Shown piece by piece: positions 49,408 through 57,921 of a stretch of DNA of 64,000 nucleotides (positions within the stretch are counted from its first letter, which is position 1; each line of letters begins with the position of its first letter). The notes under the pieces are model-generated. The model did not search any database. It was given only the letters and a program-made list of their open reading frames with translations, and was not told where the DNA came from. The DNA is taken from positions 51,218 through 115,217 of the forward strand of contig NZ_MNPU01000017.1 in assembly GCF_001983165.1 (NCBI RefSeq), read 5' to 3'. Both the position numbers and the translations under genes were made by a program. This stretch comes from Pseudomonas gessardii. Its GTDB lineage: Bacteria; Pseudomonadota; Gammaproteobacteria; Pseudomonadales; Pseudomonadaceae.

Positions 49408-50438
49408 GGCAGTTGCTTCGCGTCGATCAGTTCAAGCTGGGCCTTGGCCGCGTTCTTCAGGTAACGGCGCATACGCACCACGCCCAGGTCGTGCTGGTAG
49501 AGGTTTTCGCGCTGGTTGGCGTCCGGTTCCATAAACTCCAGCAGCACCCGATCCTGCTCCAGCACGGCCCAGTGCCGCGCTTCCAGGCGGTTCTTGTAGA
49601 GGAAGCGCCAGGTGTCGCGCTGCCAGCCGGTCAGCGGCCGGCAACGCCAGTGGAACACCGCCGACAGCGCGCGGCTGCTTGGGGTGTAGCTGCCGATAAT
49701 GGTGAAGTTGCCGCCCGGGCCGCCGGTTTTCGGGTAGGGGATTTCCAGGCGCAGCCAATGGCAGCCGTTGTCCATGAATTCGGTCCAGTCGAAGTTCACC
49801 CCGCGCTGGCCTTCCTTCTCGAAGAAGAACCCGTTGTCGGTGTCGCGGGTGACGAACCTGGCGGTGGCTTCGCCTTCACTCATCGAGTGCGACATCTTGT
49901 GCAGGTAGGTGCCGTGCATCGGGTCCATGACGTTGTCGATCACGTAGCGGTAGTCGCCTTGCCACTCGGTGTAGCAGACGAAGCTGCTCCACTCCGGCGA
50001 GGTCAGTTGCTCGGGCAGCACCAGTTCCGGCGGGGTCGCTAAATGCGGGTCGGTGGCATTGAACAAAAAGATCGCGCCTGCCGCTTCGCGGGTATGGAAC
50101 ATGCGGGTCGGGCGGCTGCCTTCGAGTTTGCAGCCGGGGCTGCCGGGCACCTTGGTCACGGTGCCGTCACAGCGCACTTCGATGCCGTGATACGGGCATT
50201 GCAGGCGATCACCCAACACCGGGCCCTGGGACAGCGGCGCACCGCGATGAGGGCAATGGTCTTCCAGGGCGTGTACGCGGCCATCGTTATCGCGCCACAG
50301 GGCGATCTTGTAGCCCAGGCGGCGCACCGATACTGGCTTTTCACCCAGCAGGTCCGAGGGTAATACCGGGAACCACAGGTCTTTGAGGCCATTGGCCAGA
50401 TGGTTTTCAACAGGGTCGACGGTCACTTGCATAGTCAT
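49404..50438 (-). CDS. Rieske non-heme iron oxygenase (VanA/phthalate dioxygenase-like)
   Basis: The 344-aa oxygenase subunit has the Rieske motifs HALEDHCPHRGAPLSQG and LQCPYHGIEV (two Cys, two His). The mononuclear iron site is in DNVMDPMHGTYLH (Asp, His, His). It has the single-subunit length of VanA-type aryl-O-demethylases and phthalate dioxygenases, and its reductase lies two genes downstream. The ATG at 50438 has AAGGAA 8 bp upstream. It should hydroxylate or demethylate an aromatic or N-heterocyclic acid; the substrate is not evident. Confidence 0.93.
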   Translation of the reverse strand: MTMQVTVDPVENHLANGLKDLWFPVLPSDLLGEKPVSVRRLGYKIALWRDNDGRVHALEDHCPHRGAPLSQGPVLGDRLQCPYHGIEVRCDGTVTKVPGSPGCKLEGSRPTRMFHTREAAGAIFLFNATDPHLATPPELVLPEQLTSPEWSSFVCYTEWQGDYRYVIDNVMDPMHGTYLHKMSHSMSEGEATARFVTRDTDNGFFFEKEGQRGVNFDWTEFMDNGCHWLRLEIPYPKTGGPGGNFTIIGSYTPSSRALSAVFHWRCRPLTGWQRDTWRFLYKNRLEARHWAVLEQDRVLLEFMEPDANQRENLYQHDLGVVRMRRYLKNAAKAQLELIDAKQLP

Positions 50439-50459
50439 TGTTCTATTCCTTCTGCCGGG

Positions 50460-50687
50460 TCATTCGCCCAGCCGGGCCATCAGGGTTTGATAGGCATCTG
50501 CCGTCCACTCGCCGCTGGTCAGCGGGCAGGGCGGGCCGGCCAGGTTGAGGTGGGCGAGCAGCGCCGCAAGCTCAGTCACGCCGTTGCCGAAGGCGCGCTC
50601 GATGGAGTCGCCCAGCAGCTCTTCAAACTGGGTATTGGGCCGTTTGCGCGCCTGATGGGGTTCGAGGAAACGTTCGGTAGTGCTCAT
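50460..50687 (-). CDS. Small protein, recombinase-like HTH domain type
   Basis: Starting at 50687, the 75-aa product reads MSTTERFLEPHQARKRPNTQ, followed by FEELLGDSIERAFGNGVTEL and LAGPPCPLTSGEWTADAYQTLMARLGE. From memory, short proteins of this pattern (a LEPHQAR head, then a Resolvase-like helix-turn-helix with W/F near the end) occur in aromatic catabolic clusters of proteobacteria and are annotated as recombinase-like HTH. It lies between the FAD-monooxygenase partner and the Rieske gene. A helper or regulatory role is possible, but nothing here shows which. Confidence 0.6.
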   Translation of the reverse strand: MSTTERFLEPHQARKRPNTQFEELLGDSIERAFGNGVTELAALLAHLNLAGPPCPLTSGEWTADAYQTLMARLGE

Positions 50688-50688
50688 G

Positions 50689-51006
50689 TCATTGGCCTCC
50701 GTTGCGTACCCGTTCGCGGATGGTTTCGCGCACCGGGATAAAGTCGTATGTCGGGAAAACTTCAGTGCTGAACACGCCCCACGCCGAGCGCTCAAGCTCG
50801 ACGTTAAGGGCCGGCAGCAGGCTCGGCGGCAAGCGCAGGGTGACGATCTGGCCCAGGCCCATGGCCACGGTCCAGCTCACCAGTTCCACGCCTTGGGGCG
50901 GAAAACGCTCCCACCAGTCCTGCTGCTTCATATGGCGCTGAATGTCTTCCAGGTTCTTCGATTGGTCGTGCTTGAGCAGCACCGTCACCAGCAAGGTCTC
51001 GTTCAT
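50689..51006 (-). CDS. Small conserved protein of the catabolic operon, unknown function
   Basis: The 105-aa product starts at 51006 (MNETLLVTVLLKHDQSKNLE), 2 bp after the monooxygenase stop. Its core reads IQRHMKQQDWWERFPPQGVELVSWTVAMGLGQIVTLRLPPSLLPALNVELERSAWGVFSTEVFPTYDFIPV. The predicted alpha/beta pattern resembles ferredoxin-like dimeric barrels (muconolactone-isomerase or EthD type), but no signature residues confirm it. Its tight position between oxidative enzymes suggests a small accessory or isomerase protein. Confidence 0.55.
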   Translation of the reverse strand: MNETLLVTVLLKHDQSKNLEDIQRHMKQQDWWERFPPQGVELVSWTVAMGLGQIVTLRLPPSLLPALNVELERSAWGVFSTEVFPTYDFIPVRETIRERVRNGGQ

Positions 51007-51008
51007 GT

Positions 51009-52151
51009 TCAGGCCGCACGTTCGGTGGGCACGGCCCAGGCGTCGTAGCCGTAGACCCAATCGGCATTGCCGCCGTCCTTGAGCCACTGGTTGCCGCGCG
51101 AGCCGATCTGGATCTGGCTGGTGCGTTCCAGGCGCGCCTGCTGATAGCCCTGCAAGGCAGCTGCGACCTGGGACGGGCTGTCGAGGTCTTGCAGGTAACG
51201 GGCGAGCACCACCGCATCCTCGATGGCCTGGCCGGCACCCTGGGCCATGAACGGCATCATCGGGTGGCACGCATCGCCCAGCAGGGTGATCGCGCCCTTG
51301 GACCAGAACGGCAGCGGGTCGCGCTCATACAACGCGGTCTTGAGCACATCACTGCACGCATCCAGCAGGGCACGGGCGTCGGGGTGGAACGCCTGATAGT
51401 GGCTGCGCAGCTCGTCGGCATCGCCGGCGCTGGTCCACGACTCTTCGTGCCAACTGTCCTGGGCGGTGGTGGCGAAGATAAAAATATCTTTGCCCTGGTT
51501 CAGCGGGAACGTAACGATCTGGCTCTGCGGGTTGGGGCCCCACCATTTGGTGAAGGCCTGGATATTCGGTACATGGGCCACCCGCTCGGCCGGCACCACC
51601 GCGCGGTACGCCACCACCCCGGTAAAGCGCGGGTGCTCTTCGCCGAACAGTGCGTTGCGCACCACCGAGTGGATACCGTCGGCGCCGATCAGCACGTCAC
51701 AGTGGTGCTGGCTGCCATCCTTGAAATGCAGGCAGATGCCGTCGTCAGTGTGCTCGACCCGTTCGGCACGCTTGGCGAACTGCACCTGCTCCAGCGGGAA
51801 CACTTCGGCCAGGGCCGCCAGCAGGTCGGCGCGGTGGATGGTCAGTTGCGGGGCGCCGTACTTCTGCTCGGCGGCGTCGGACATTTCCAGGCGTGACGTC
51901 TCTTCGCCGCTGTCCCACATCCGGCTGATACGGTGGGTCGGCCGCGCGGCCGGGATGCGCACGGCGGCGCCAATGCCCAGGCCATCCAGCGCCCGTACCG
52001 CGTTGGGGGTGAGGTTGATGTCGGCACCGACCCGCAAAAAGGCCTTGGACTGTTCAAACACGGTGACCTGGTGACCGGCGCGGTGCAGGGCGATCGCGGC
52101 GGTCAGGCCGCCGATGCCGGCGCCGGCGATAGCAATATTTAAGGAAGGCAT
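51009..52151 (-). CDS. FAD-dependent aromatic monooxygenase (NicC / salicylate hydroxylase type)
   Basis: I chose ATG 52151 (MPSLNIAIAGAGIGGL) with AGGAG 7 bp upstream, giving 380 aa. The FAD motifs are GAGIGG (residues about 9-14), CDVLIGADGIHSVVR (DG motif near 160), and LLGDACHPMMPFMAQGAGQAIEDAVVLARYL (GD motif). Stretches such as FTKWWG, DPLPFWSKG and the end DWVYGYDAWAVPTE strongly recall 6-hydroxynicotinate 3-monooxygenase (NicC). It therefore probably hydroxylates an aromatic acid with a ring N or ortho-hydroxy-acid group, using NAD(P)H and O2. Confidence 0.9.
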   Translation of the reverse strand: MPSLNIAIAGAGIGGLTAAIALHRAGHQVTVFEQSKAFLRVGADINLTPNAVRALDGLGIGAAVRIPAARPTHRISRMWDSGEETSRLEMSDAAEQKYGAPQLTIHRADLLAALAEVFPLEQVQFAKRAERVEHTDDGICLHFKDGSQHHCDVLIGADGIHSVVRNALFGEEHPRFTGVVAYRAVVPAERVAHVPNIQAFTKWWGPNPQSQIVTFPLNQGKDIFIFATTAQDSWHEESWTSAGDADELRSHYQAFHPDARALLDACSDVLKTALYERDPLPFWSKGAITLLGDACHPMMPFMAQGAGQAIEDAVVLARYLQDLDSPSQVAAALQGYQQARLERTSQIQIGSRGNQWLKDGGNADWVYGYDAWAVPTERAA

Positions 52152-52164
52152 GGGCGACTCCTGC

Positions 52165-53130
52165 TCAAGGTTTCGGTTTGTCGGTGAGGAACTTGCCTTG
52201 CGGCGCCTCGACGTGTTGCTGGCGCCGGGTATTGCCGTCGATACCGCCGGCAATCGCCCATTCGGCGAACACCGTGGGCCCCGGTTCAAAGGTGCGTGGC
52301 TGCCATTCGCCGGTCAGTTGGTCTTCGTCGGCGTAGTACTCCACCAGCGCGCCGGCCGGGTTTTTGAAGTACCAGAAAAACGCCGACGACACCGGGTGGC
52401 GCCCCGGGCCGATCTCGGTCGGCCAGCCGCTGCGGGACACATGCATGCCGCCGCCAAACACCTCGTGTACATCGCGCACGGTAAAGGCCACATGGTTCAG
52501 GCCGGCCCGTGGCGCCGGCAGTTGCAGCATGAACAGGTCGTGGTGGCCGCCTTCCTCGGCGGTGCGCAAGAACGCGCCGCGATCCGGGTAGCGGTCCGAG
52601 GCCTGGAAGCCGAAACGCTCGTGGTAGAAGGCCTCGCAAGCGTTCACGTCCTTGACGAAAAACACCACGTGGCCGACTTCAATCGGCGTGGCGCGTTCGT
52701 AGATCGGCGCCGCTTTGTTGATCCGGCCCTTGGTCTGCCAGGTGTTGTGGCCGCTGCATTCAATCTCCAGCTCACGCTTGCGCGTCACTTGCAGGCGGAT
52801 CGCCAAGCCGTTGGGGTCGGTGCAGCCGATGCGCCCGTTGCCCTCGACAAACCCCGGGTCGTTGGCGATGCGTTCGGCGTACAGCGCAAGGTCGGCCGCG
52901 TCGGCCACGCCCCACACCACTTCGCGCACGGTCGAGCCGGCCTCGATGGCGGGCGGCAGGCTAGGTTTGTTCAGGTCGGCGAGCACTACGCGGCAGCCGT
53001 TGAGGGTCTCGAAGATCACCTCATCGGGTTGCGCGCTGACCTGGGTCAGGCCCCAGTCGCTGAAAAAACGCACGCAGGTGTCGAGGTCCTCGACGCCATA
53101 GGTGACTTCATCAATACCTAAAACGCTCAT
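52165..53130 (-). CDS. VOC-family extradiol dioxygenase-like enzyme
   Basis: Starting at 53130 (its ATG overlaps the ALDH stop by one base), the 321-aa protein has two VOC domains, as in type I extradiol dioxygenases. In the C-terminal half the metal triad is visible: His154 in EVGHVVFFVKD, His213 in LNHVAFTVRD, and Glu264 in ALVEYYADED. It should cleave a catecholic or hydroxylated heterocyclic ring next to a hydroxyl group. A supporting role downstream of the FAD monooxygenase is consistent with the gene order. Confidence 0.88.
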   Translation of the reverse strand: MSVLGIDEVTYGVEDLDTCVRFFSDWGLTQVSAQPDEVIFETLNGCRVVLADLNKPSLPPAIEAGSTVREVVWGVADAADLALYAERIANDPGFVEGNGRIGCTDPNGLAIRLQVTRKRELEIECSGHNTWQTKGRINKAAPIYERATPIEVGHVVFFVKDVNACEAFYHERFGFQASDRYPDRGAFLRTAEEGGHHDLFMLQLPAPRAGLNHVAFTVRDVHEVFGGGMHVSRSGWPTEIGPGRHPVSSAFFWYFKNPAGALVEYYADEDQLTGEWQPRTFEPGPTVFAEWAIAGGIDGNTRRQQHVEAPQGKFLTDKPKP

Positions 53131-54623
53131 CACGCTACCTCGTGTGGCACACCGGCCCAGGCCAGTGGCTGTTGGTTCATGCCCCAGTAGAGGCTCTTTT
53201 GTTCCATGTATTGCAGGATCCCCAGGCGGCCTTTTTCGCGGCCCAGGCCGCTGTCGCGCCAACCGCCGAACGGCGTGGAAATCGAGAACTGTTTGTAGGT
53301 GTTGATCCACACCGTGCCGGCCTGCAAGCGCCGGCCCAGGGCCCAGGCGCGCTTGTAGTCACGGCTCCAGATGCCAGCCGCGAGGGCGTACAGGCTGTCG
53401 TTGGCCTGCTCCAGCAATTGCGCTTCGTCGTCGAAGGGCATGGCCACCAGCACCGGGCCGAAGATTTCTTCCTGGCACACCTGTTGTTGGTTGTGCAGGC
53501 CTTCGAGGATGGTCGGCGGGTAGAAGTAGCCCTGGTCATACAGACCACCGCTGGGGCGCTGCCCGCCCAGGCGCAGGCGCCCGCCTTCGGCCAGGCCGAG
53601 GGCAACGTAGCGCTCCACCGATTCACGATGGCTGGCGCTGATCAGCGGGCCCATCTGGGTGTTTTCGTCGGCCGGGTCGCCCAGGTGCAGGTTCGCGGCG
53701 GCGGCCACCAGGCGCTGCATAAAGGGTTCGTACAGGGCGCGCGCCACAAACAGCCGCGAGCCGGCAATACAGGCCTCGCCAGAAGAGCTGAAGATGCCGT
53801 AGAGCACGCCCGCCACCGCGTGGTCGAGGTCGGCGTCATCCAGGACGATGGTCGGCGACTTGCCGCCCAGCTCCAAAGACACCGGCATCATCTTGTCGGC
53901 GGCGATATGGGCGATGTGCTTGCCAGTGCGGGTGCCGCCGGTGAACGACACGCGCTTGACCAGCGGGTGGCGGGTCAGCGCATCACCGAGCAGCGAGCCC
54001 TTGCCCGGCAGCACGCTGATCAGGCCCTTGGGCAGGCCGGCCTCTTCGCACAGACGCGCCAGGCGCAGGGCCAGCAGCGGGGTGATTTCCGCGGGCTTGA
54101 TCACCACCGCATTGCCCGCGGCCAGGGCTGGCGCGACCTTCTGCGCCTCGCTGGCAATCGGCGAGTTCCACGGGGTGATCGCGGCGACCACGCCCATCGG
54201 CTCATACACGCTCATGCTGACGAAATCGCCGCGCGAGGGGGTGATGGTTTCTTCCAGGGTTTCGCAGGCGGCGGCGAAGAACTGGAAGGTGCCGGCCGCA
54301 CTGGCCACCAGCGCGCGGGTTTCATTGATCGGCTTGCCGTTGTCCTGGCGTTGCAGCTGCGCCAGTTCTTCACTGTGCCGGCGGATCAGCTCGGCGATGC
54401 GGTACAGCACACCGGCCCGCTCATGGGGTTTGCGCTGGGCCCAGCCGCTGTGCAGGAAGGCCTGGTGCGCGCCCTGGATGGCGTCTTCCACATCCTGCAA
54501 GTCGGCGGCATTGAGCCAGGCCACGGCCTCGCCGGTGGCCGGGTAGCGGCTGGCATAGCGCTCGCCACGGCCCAGGCGCCAGTGGCCGGCGATGCAGATC
54601 GGTAAAGTCTGTTCGAGAGTCAT
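53130..54623 (-). CDS. NAD(P)-dependent aldehyde dehydrogenase
   Basis: The start at 54623 (MTLEQTLPICIAGHWRLG) has AGGAG 8 bp upstream and gives 497 aa. Catalytic and cofactor motifs are intact: TPWNSP, VKPAEITPL, FTGGTRTGKHI, LELGGKSP (general base Glu), GEACIAGSRLFV (nucleophile Cys) and EEIFGPVL. It oxidises an aldehyde produced in the pathway, perhaps by the adjacent ThDP decarboxylase. The gene is packed between AspDH and the VOC gene. Confidence 0.95.
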   Translation of the reverse strand: MTLEQTLPICIAGHWRLGRGERYASRYPATGEAVAWLNAADLQDVEDAIQGAHQAFLHSGWAQRKPHERAGVLYRIAELIRRHSEELAQLQRQDNGKPINETRALVASAAGTFQFFAAACETLEETITPSRGDFVSMSVYEPMGVVAAITPWNSPIASEAQKVAPALAAGNAVVIKPAEITPLLALRLARLCEEAGLPKGLISVLPGKGSLLGDALTRHPLVKRVSFTGGTRTGKHIAHIAADKMMPVSLELGGKSPTIVLDDADLDHAVAGVLYGIFSSSGEACIAGSRLFVARALYEPFMQRLVAAAANLHLGDPADENTQMGPLISASHRESVERYVALGLAEGGRLRLGGQRPSGGLYDQGYFYPPTILEGLHNQQQVCQEEIFGPVLVAMPFDDEAQLLEQANDSLYALAAGIWSRDYKRAWALGRRLQAGTVWINTYKQFSISTPFGGWRDSGLGREKGRLGILQYMEQKSLYWGMNQQPLAWAGVPHEVA

Positions 54624-54633
54624 CGACGGGCTC

Positions 54634-55437
54634 CTAAATTGAGATGGCATGGGCGTGGTTGCCCAGCGCACGCACCACGCTGTACACGGTCAGCGCCGAG
54701 GTCTTGGGGTTGGCCAACAGCGGCTTGCCGCGCAGGCTCAACTCGAAACGGCCAAAGGCGCCGCAGGCTTCAAAGTGGTGGACGTTTTCGTCGCTGTGGG
54801 GGTCGGCGATCAGCGTGACGTGGGTGCGATCCAGGCCCAGCCCGGCCAGGGACAGGGTGGCGGCGACGTTGGCATTTTTCGGGTACAGCCGCGCCGCTTC
54901 GCGGGCGCTGCCCTGGAAGATCACCGTGGCTTGGCTGATGGAATCCAGATCGCAGGCCTGCTCGCCGGGGGTGTTCTTCCAGGCCCGGGCCGGCTTGCGC
55001 CCGGTGTAGTTGACCGAGTCCAGGCCGCCGACCTTGGCCGCCGACAACGCATCAATACCGCCAATGGCCCCGGGCAGCAGCTCGATGCGGGTCTTGCCGC
55101 GCTCGGCGGCTGCTTCCAGGCGCTCGACCAGACCCACTTCAGACAAGGCGCCGACCGAGACAATCAGGCAGGCAATCCCACGCTCCAGGGCCGGCAGCAC
55201 ATGTTCCTCGATAGCGCGGTGACCGGCGCACTCCACCAGCAAATCCGGGCGGGCGTCGGCGGGCAAGGCGGTGAGCACCTGCGGCGGTTGCTTGAAACTG
55301 GCCAGGCGCTGGCGCACCAGGGCTTCGGAGCCCTCGGAGGCAATGACGTAATCCACGCATAACTGTGGATCGTTCTCCAGCAACTCCAGCACGCCGACGC
55401 CAATGGCGCCGCAGCCGATCATGGTGATATGCAGCAT
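54634..55437 (-). CDS. L-aspartate dehydrogenase family protein (NadX/AspDH)
   Basis: AspDH oxidises L-aspartate with NAD(P)+ to iminoaspartate/oxaloacetate, or runs in reverse. The 267-aa protein has the Rossmann motif ITMIGCGAIGVGVLELLENDP, then DLLVECAGHRAIEEHVLPALERGI, and LLPGAIGGIDALSAAKVGGLDSVNYTGRKPARAW. The catalytic-His stretch DPHSDENVHHFEACGAFG is present. Length equals the characterised family members. P. aeruginosa carries an AspDH in what I recall as a similarly ordered cluster. Here it may act on an amino-acid or imine intermediate of the operon rather than on aspartate itself. Confidence 0.9.
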   Translation of the reverse strand: MLHITMIGCGAIGVGVLELLENDPQLCVDYVIASEGSEALVRQRLASFKQPPQVLTALPADARPDLLVECAGHRAIEEHVLPALERGIACLIVSVGALSEVGLVERLEAAAERGKTRIELLPGAIGGIDALSAAKVGGLDSVNYTGRKPARAWKNTPGEQACDLDSISQATVIFQGSAREAARLYPKNANVAATLSLAGLGLDRTHVTLIADPHSDENVHHFEACGAFGRFELSLRGKPLLANPKTSALTVYSVVRALGNHAHAISI

Positions 55438-55447
55438 GCGACGATCC

Positions 55448-57130
55448 TCAGGCGGTGGCCTTCTGGGCTTTGGTTTCGCTGTTGGGCGGGCCGGCGAACT
55501 GGGTGGCGAAATTGCCCACGCTGAGCATGTCCACTTCCAGCAGGAACGGGCCGGGCTGGCTCAAGGCGCTGTCGACCACCTTGCCGAAATCCTTGAGGTC
55601 GGTGACCAGGCCATGGCGCAGGCCCATGGATTCGGCGAGCTTGGTGTAGTCCGGGGTGTGCAGGTCGACATAGCAATGCCGGCTGCCGTAGACCGCGTCC
55701 TGGATATTGCGGATGACCCCATAGCGCTGGTCGTTCATCAGCAGGATCACCAGGTTGGCGCGCTCCTGGACCAGGGTCGCCAGCTCACCCAGGTTGAGGA
55801 TGAAACCGCCATCGCCCGCCAGGGCGAACACTTTGCGCTCGGGCGCGGTTTCAGCGGCTGCCACCGCTGCCCCGATGCCCATCGCCAGGCCTTGGCCAAT
55901 ACCGCCGCCCAAGGCGTGAACCCCGGCGCGTGGGTGGTACAGGTTGAGCAGACGGTTGCCCCAGATGCTGTTGGACAGGGTCACATCGCGCACCCAGGAG
56001 AAGTTGCGCCCGGTGCTGGCCTGCAATTGTTCGACCATCGCCGAGTACGGGCCCAGGTCCGCCACCAGTTGGTTGCGCGATTGCTCGCGCACGGCCTTGA
56101 GTTCGCTGAGGAACTGCGGATCGGTGTGCAGGCGGCCTTCCAGGCGGTCAGCCAGGCCGTCCAGGGCCAGGGCCGTATCGCCGCAGATAAACAGCTCGCT
56201 GGCATAGCTGCGGCCTTCGATGGCCGGGTTGGCGTCGATGCGCAGGGTGTTCTGCGGCAGCTTGAGTGCGTACTTGAAGGTCTCGTTGCTGCGCAGGCGC
56301 GACCCGGCGATCAGCAGGGCATCGCAAGTTTGCAGGAACTGCTCGACCCGCTTGTTTTGCGAAAAGGCCCCCAGGCAACGCTCGTCGTCTTCATTGACCA
56401 CGCCACGGCCCTGGGTCGAGGTGATTACCCCCACGCCCATCGCCAGCAGGCGCTTGACCTGCGCCCCGGCATGCCGTGCGCCGCCACCGAGCCAGAGCAT
56501 CGGGCGCTTGGCACTGGCCAGGCGTTCGGCTACCAAGTCCAGGGCTTCCGGCGGCGGCACGGCCACCGGGATCGGCAGTGGCGACAGGTCGGTGGGCATG
56601 GGGATAAAGGTCGACTGGATATCGATCGGGATCTCGACGCTGACCGGGCCGGTGGGCGCGGTGAGGGCGGTCTGCACCGCGAGCTTCAGGGTGCTGATGG
56701 CGGTCTCGACGCTGCGCACGCGGAAGGCGGCCTTGGACACGGCCTTGAGCATGTTCAACTGGTCGCGGGCTTCGTGGATATACGCCAGTTCCTGGTCCAG
56801 GTATGGCGTCTCGATCTGCCCGGTGATGTGCAGCAGCGGGGTGCCGGCGGTCTGTGCTTCAACCATGGCGCCCGCGGCATTGCCGGCGGCGGTGCCGGTG
56901 GAGGTCAGGCACACGCCCAGACCGCCGGTGGTGCGGGCATAGGCGTCGGCCATGTTGGCGGCGCCGGCTTCACCCCGGGCCATGACGAAGCGGATATTGC
57001 CGCGCACGGCGAAGGCATCGAGGATCGGCATGTTGTGGATCGAGATCACGCCAAACACGGCCTTGACGTCGCATTGTTCGAGAAAGGCGGTGATGGCAGC
57101 GCCCACGGTGACAGTGTTTTCATTACGCAT
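55448..57130 (-). CDS. Thiamine diphosphate enzyme, acetolactate-synthase/decarboxylase type
   Basis: I chose ATG 57130 (MRNENTVTVGAAITAFLEQ) giving 560 aa; the SDR stop overlaps it by 8 bp. The Pyr domain carries the catalytic Glu in ARGEAGAANMADAYARTTGG. The central domain is complete. The ThDP-binding motif is GDGGFILNLGELATLVQERANLVILLMN (GDG-x26-N). It could decarboxylate a 2-oxo acid to an aldehyde for the nearby ALDH, or join two carbonyl fragments. No acetolactate-synthase small subunit is adjacent, so an amino-acid biosynthetic role is unlikely. Confidence 0.92.
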   Translation of the reverse strand: MRNENTVTVGAAITAFLEQCDVKAVFGVISIHNMPILDAFAVRGNIRFVMARGEAGAANMADAYARTTGGLGVCLTSTGTAAGNAAGAMVEAQTAGTPLLHITGQIETPYLDQELAYIHEARDQLNMLKAVSKAAFRVRSVETAISTLKLAVQTALTAPTGPVSVEIPIDIQSTFIPMPTDLSPLPIPVAVPPPEALDLVAERLASAKRPMLWLGGGARHAGAQVKRLLAMGVGVITSTQGRGVVNEDDERCLGAFSQNKRVEQFLQTCDALLIAGSRLRSNETFKYALKLPQNTLRIDANPAIEGRSYASELFICGDTALALDGLADRLEGRLHTDPQFLSELKAVREQSRNQLVADLGPYSAMVEQLQASTGRNFSWVRDVTLSNSIWGNRLLNLYHPRAGVHALGGGIGQGLAMGIGAAVAAAETAPERKVFALAGDGGFILNLGELATLVQERANLVILLMNDQRYGVIRNIQDAVYGSRHCYVDLHTPDYTKLAESMGLRHGLVTDLKDFGKVVDSALSQPGPFLLEVDMLSVGNFATQFAGPPNSETKAQKATA

Positions 57131-57920
57131 GGCGGGACAGGCCTCCAGAGACATCGATATGGCTGCCTGTGGTGTAAGCCGACAGAGGCGAGGCCAGAAA
57201 CAGGATCGCGCGGGCCGCTTCAATCGGCAGGCCCAGGCGCCCCAGGGGAATATGTTTTTGTTGGGCCAGGCGGGCGGTCCATTGCGCCCAGTCGAGGTCG
57301 CGTTCTTCACGCGCCTCGAAGCGGCGGCGCCATTGCCCGGACTCCACCAGGCCAATCAGGATGCCGTTGACGCGGATGCCTTGCGGGGCGAATTCGGTGG
57401 CCATCGAGCTCACCAGGTTCTTGACCCCGGCGCGGGCGGCCGAAGTGGCGACCATGTGCGGTTCCGGCTGGCTGGCCAGCAGCGAGTTGACGCAGACGAT
57501 GGCGGCATCGGCCTGGTGTTGCAGTTGCGGCTTGAAGGCGCGGACCGGGTTGATCACCGAAAAAAACTTCAGGTTCAACTCTGCGGTCCAGGCGCTGTCG
57601 GTGGTGTCGGCAAAGGTCGAGACCCGGCCTTGCCCGGCGTTGTTGATCAGCACGCTGGCGGCGCCCAGCGCGGCCTGGCTGGCGCTGGCAAAGGCGTTGA
57701 CCGCTTCGCCATCGAGCACATCGCACACCTGGGCCAGCAGCCGGCCTTGGGGGAAACGCTGGCGCAGGTCGCTTTCGGCACGGCGCAGGCGCTCTGCATC
57801 GCGGCCGCAGAACGCAACGGCGGCGCCGGCTTCCAGCAGCAGCTCGACGCACGCCAGGCCAATGCCCGAGGAGCCTCCGGTGACGATTGCGGTGCGGCCC
57901 TGCAATGAATAAAGGCTCAT
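57123..57920 (-). CDS. SDR-fold oxidoreductase lacking the YxxxK catalytic pair
   Basis: The 265-aa protein has the cofactor motif TGGSSGIGLA and LINNAGQGRVSTF (NNAG), and the C-terminal DVSGGLSRH of classical SDRs. Where Tyr-x-x-x-Lys should be, the sequence is VATSAARAGVKNLV. Aligned on the following ...NLVSSMATEFAPQGIRVN, the Tyr and Lys positions are Thr and Arg. It is therefore either a divergent SDR using other residues or a non-redox binding protein. It lies between the ThDP enzyme (8-bp overlap) and the IclR gene. Confidence 0.85.
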   Translation of the reverse strand: MSLYSLQGRTAIVTGGSSGIGLACVELLLEAGAAVAFCGRDAERLRRAESDLRQRFPQGRLLAQVCDVLDGEAVNAFASASQAALGAASVLINNAGQGRVSTFADTTDSAWTAELNLKFFSVINPVRAFKPQLQHQADAAIVCVNSLLASQPEPHMVATSAARAGVKNLVSSMATEFAPQGIRVNGILIGLVESGQWRRRFEAREERDLDWAQWTARLAQQKHIPLGRLGLPIEAARAILFLASPLSAYTTGSHIDVSGGLSRHA

Positions 57921-57921
57921 C

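Noticed and set aside
55403..57370. A 655-codon open frame opposite the ThDP enzyme
   Set aside because: The ThDP enzyme has a complete cofactor motif; the antisense frame shows no known domain and has the composition of a mirrored frame.
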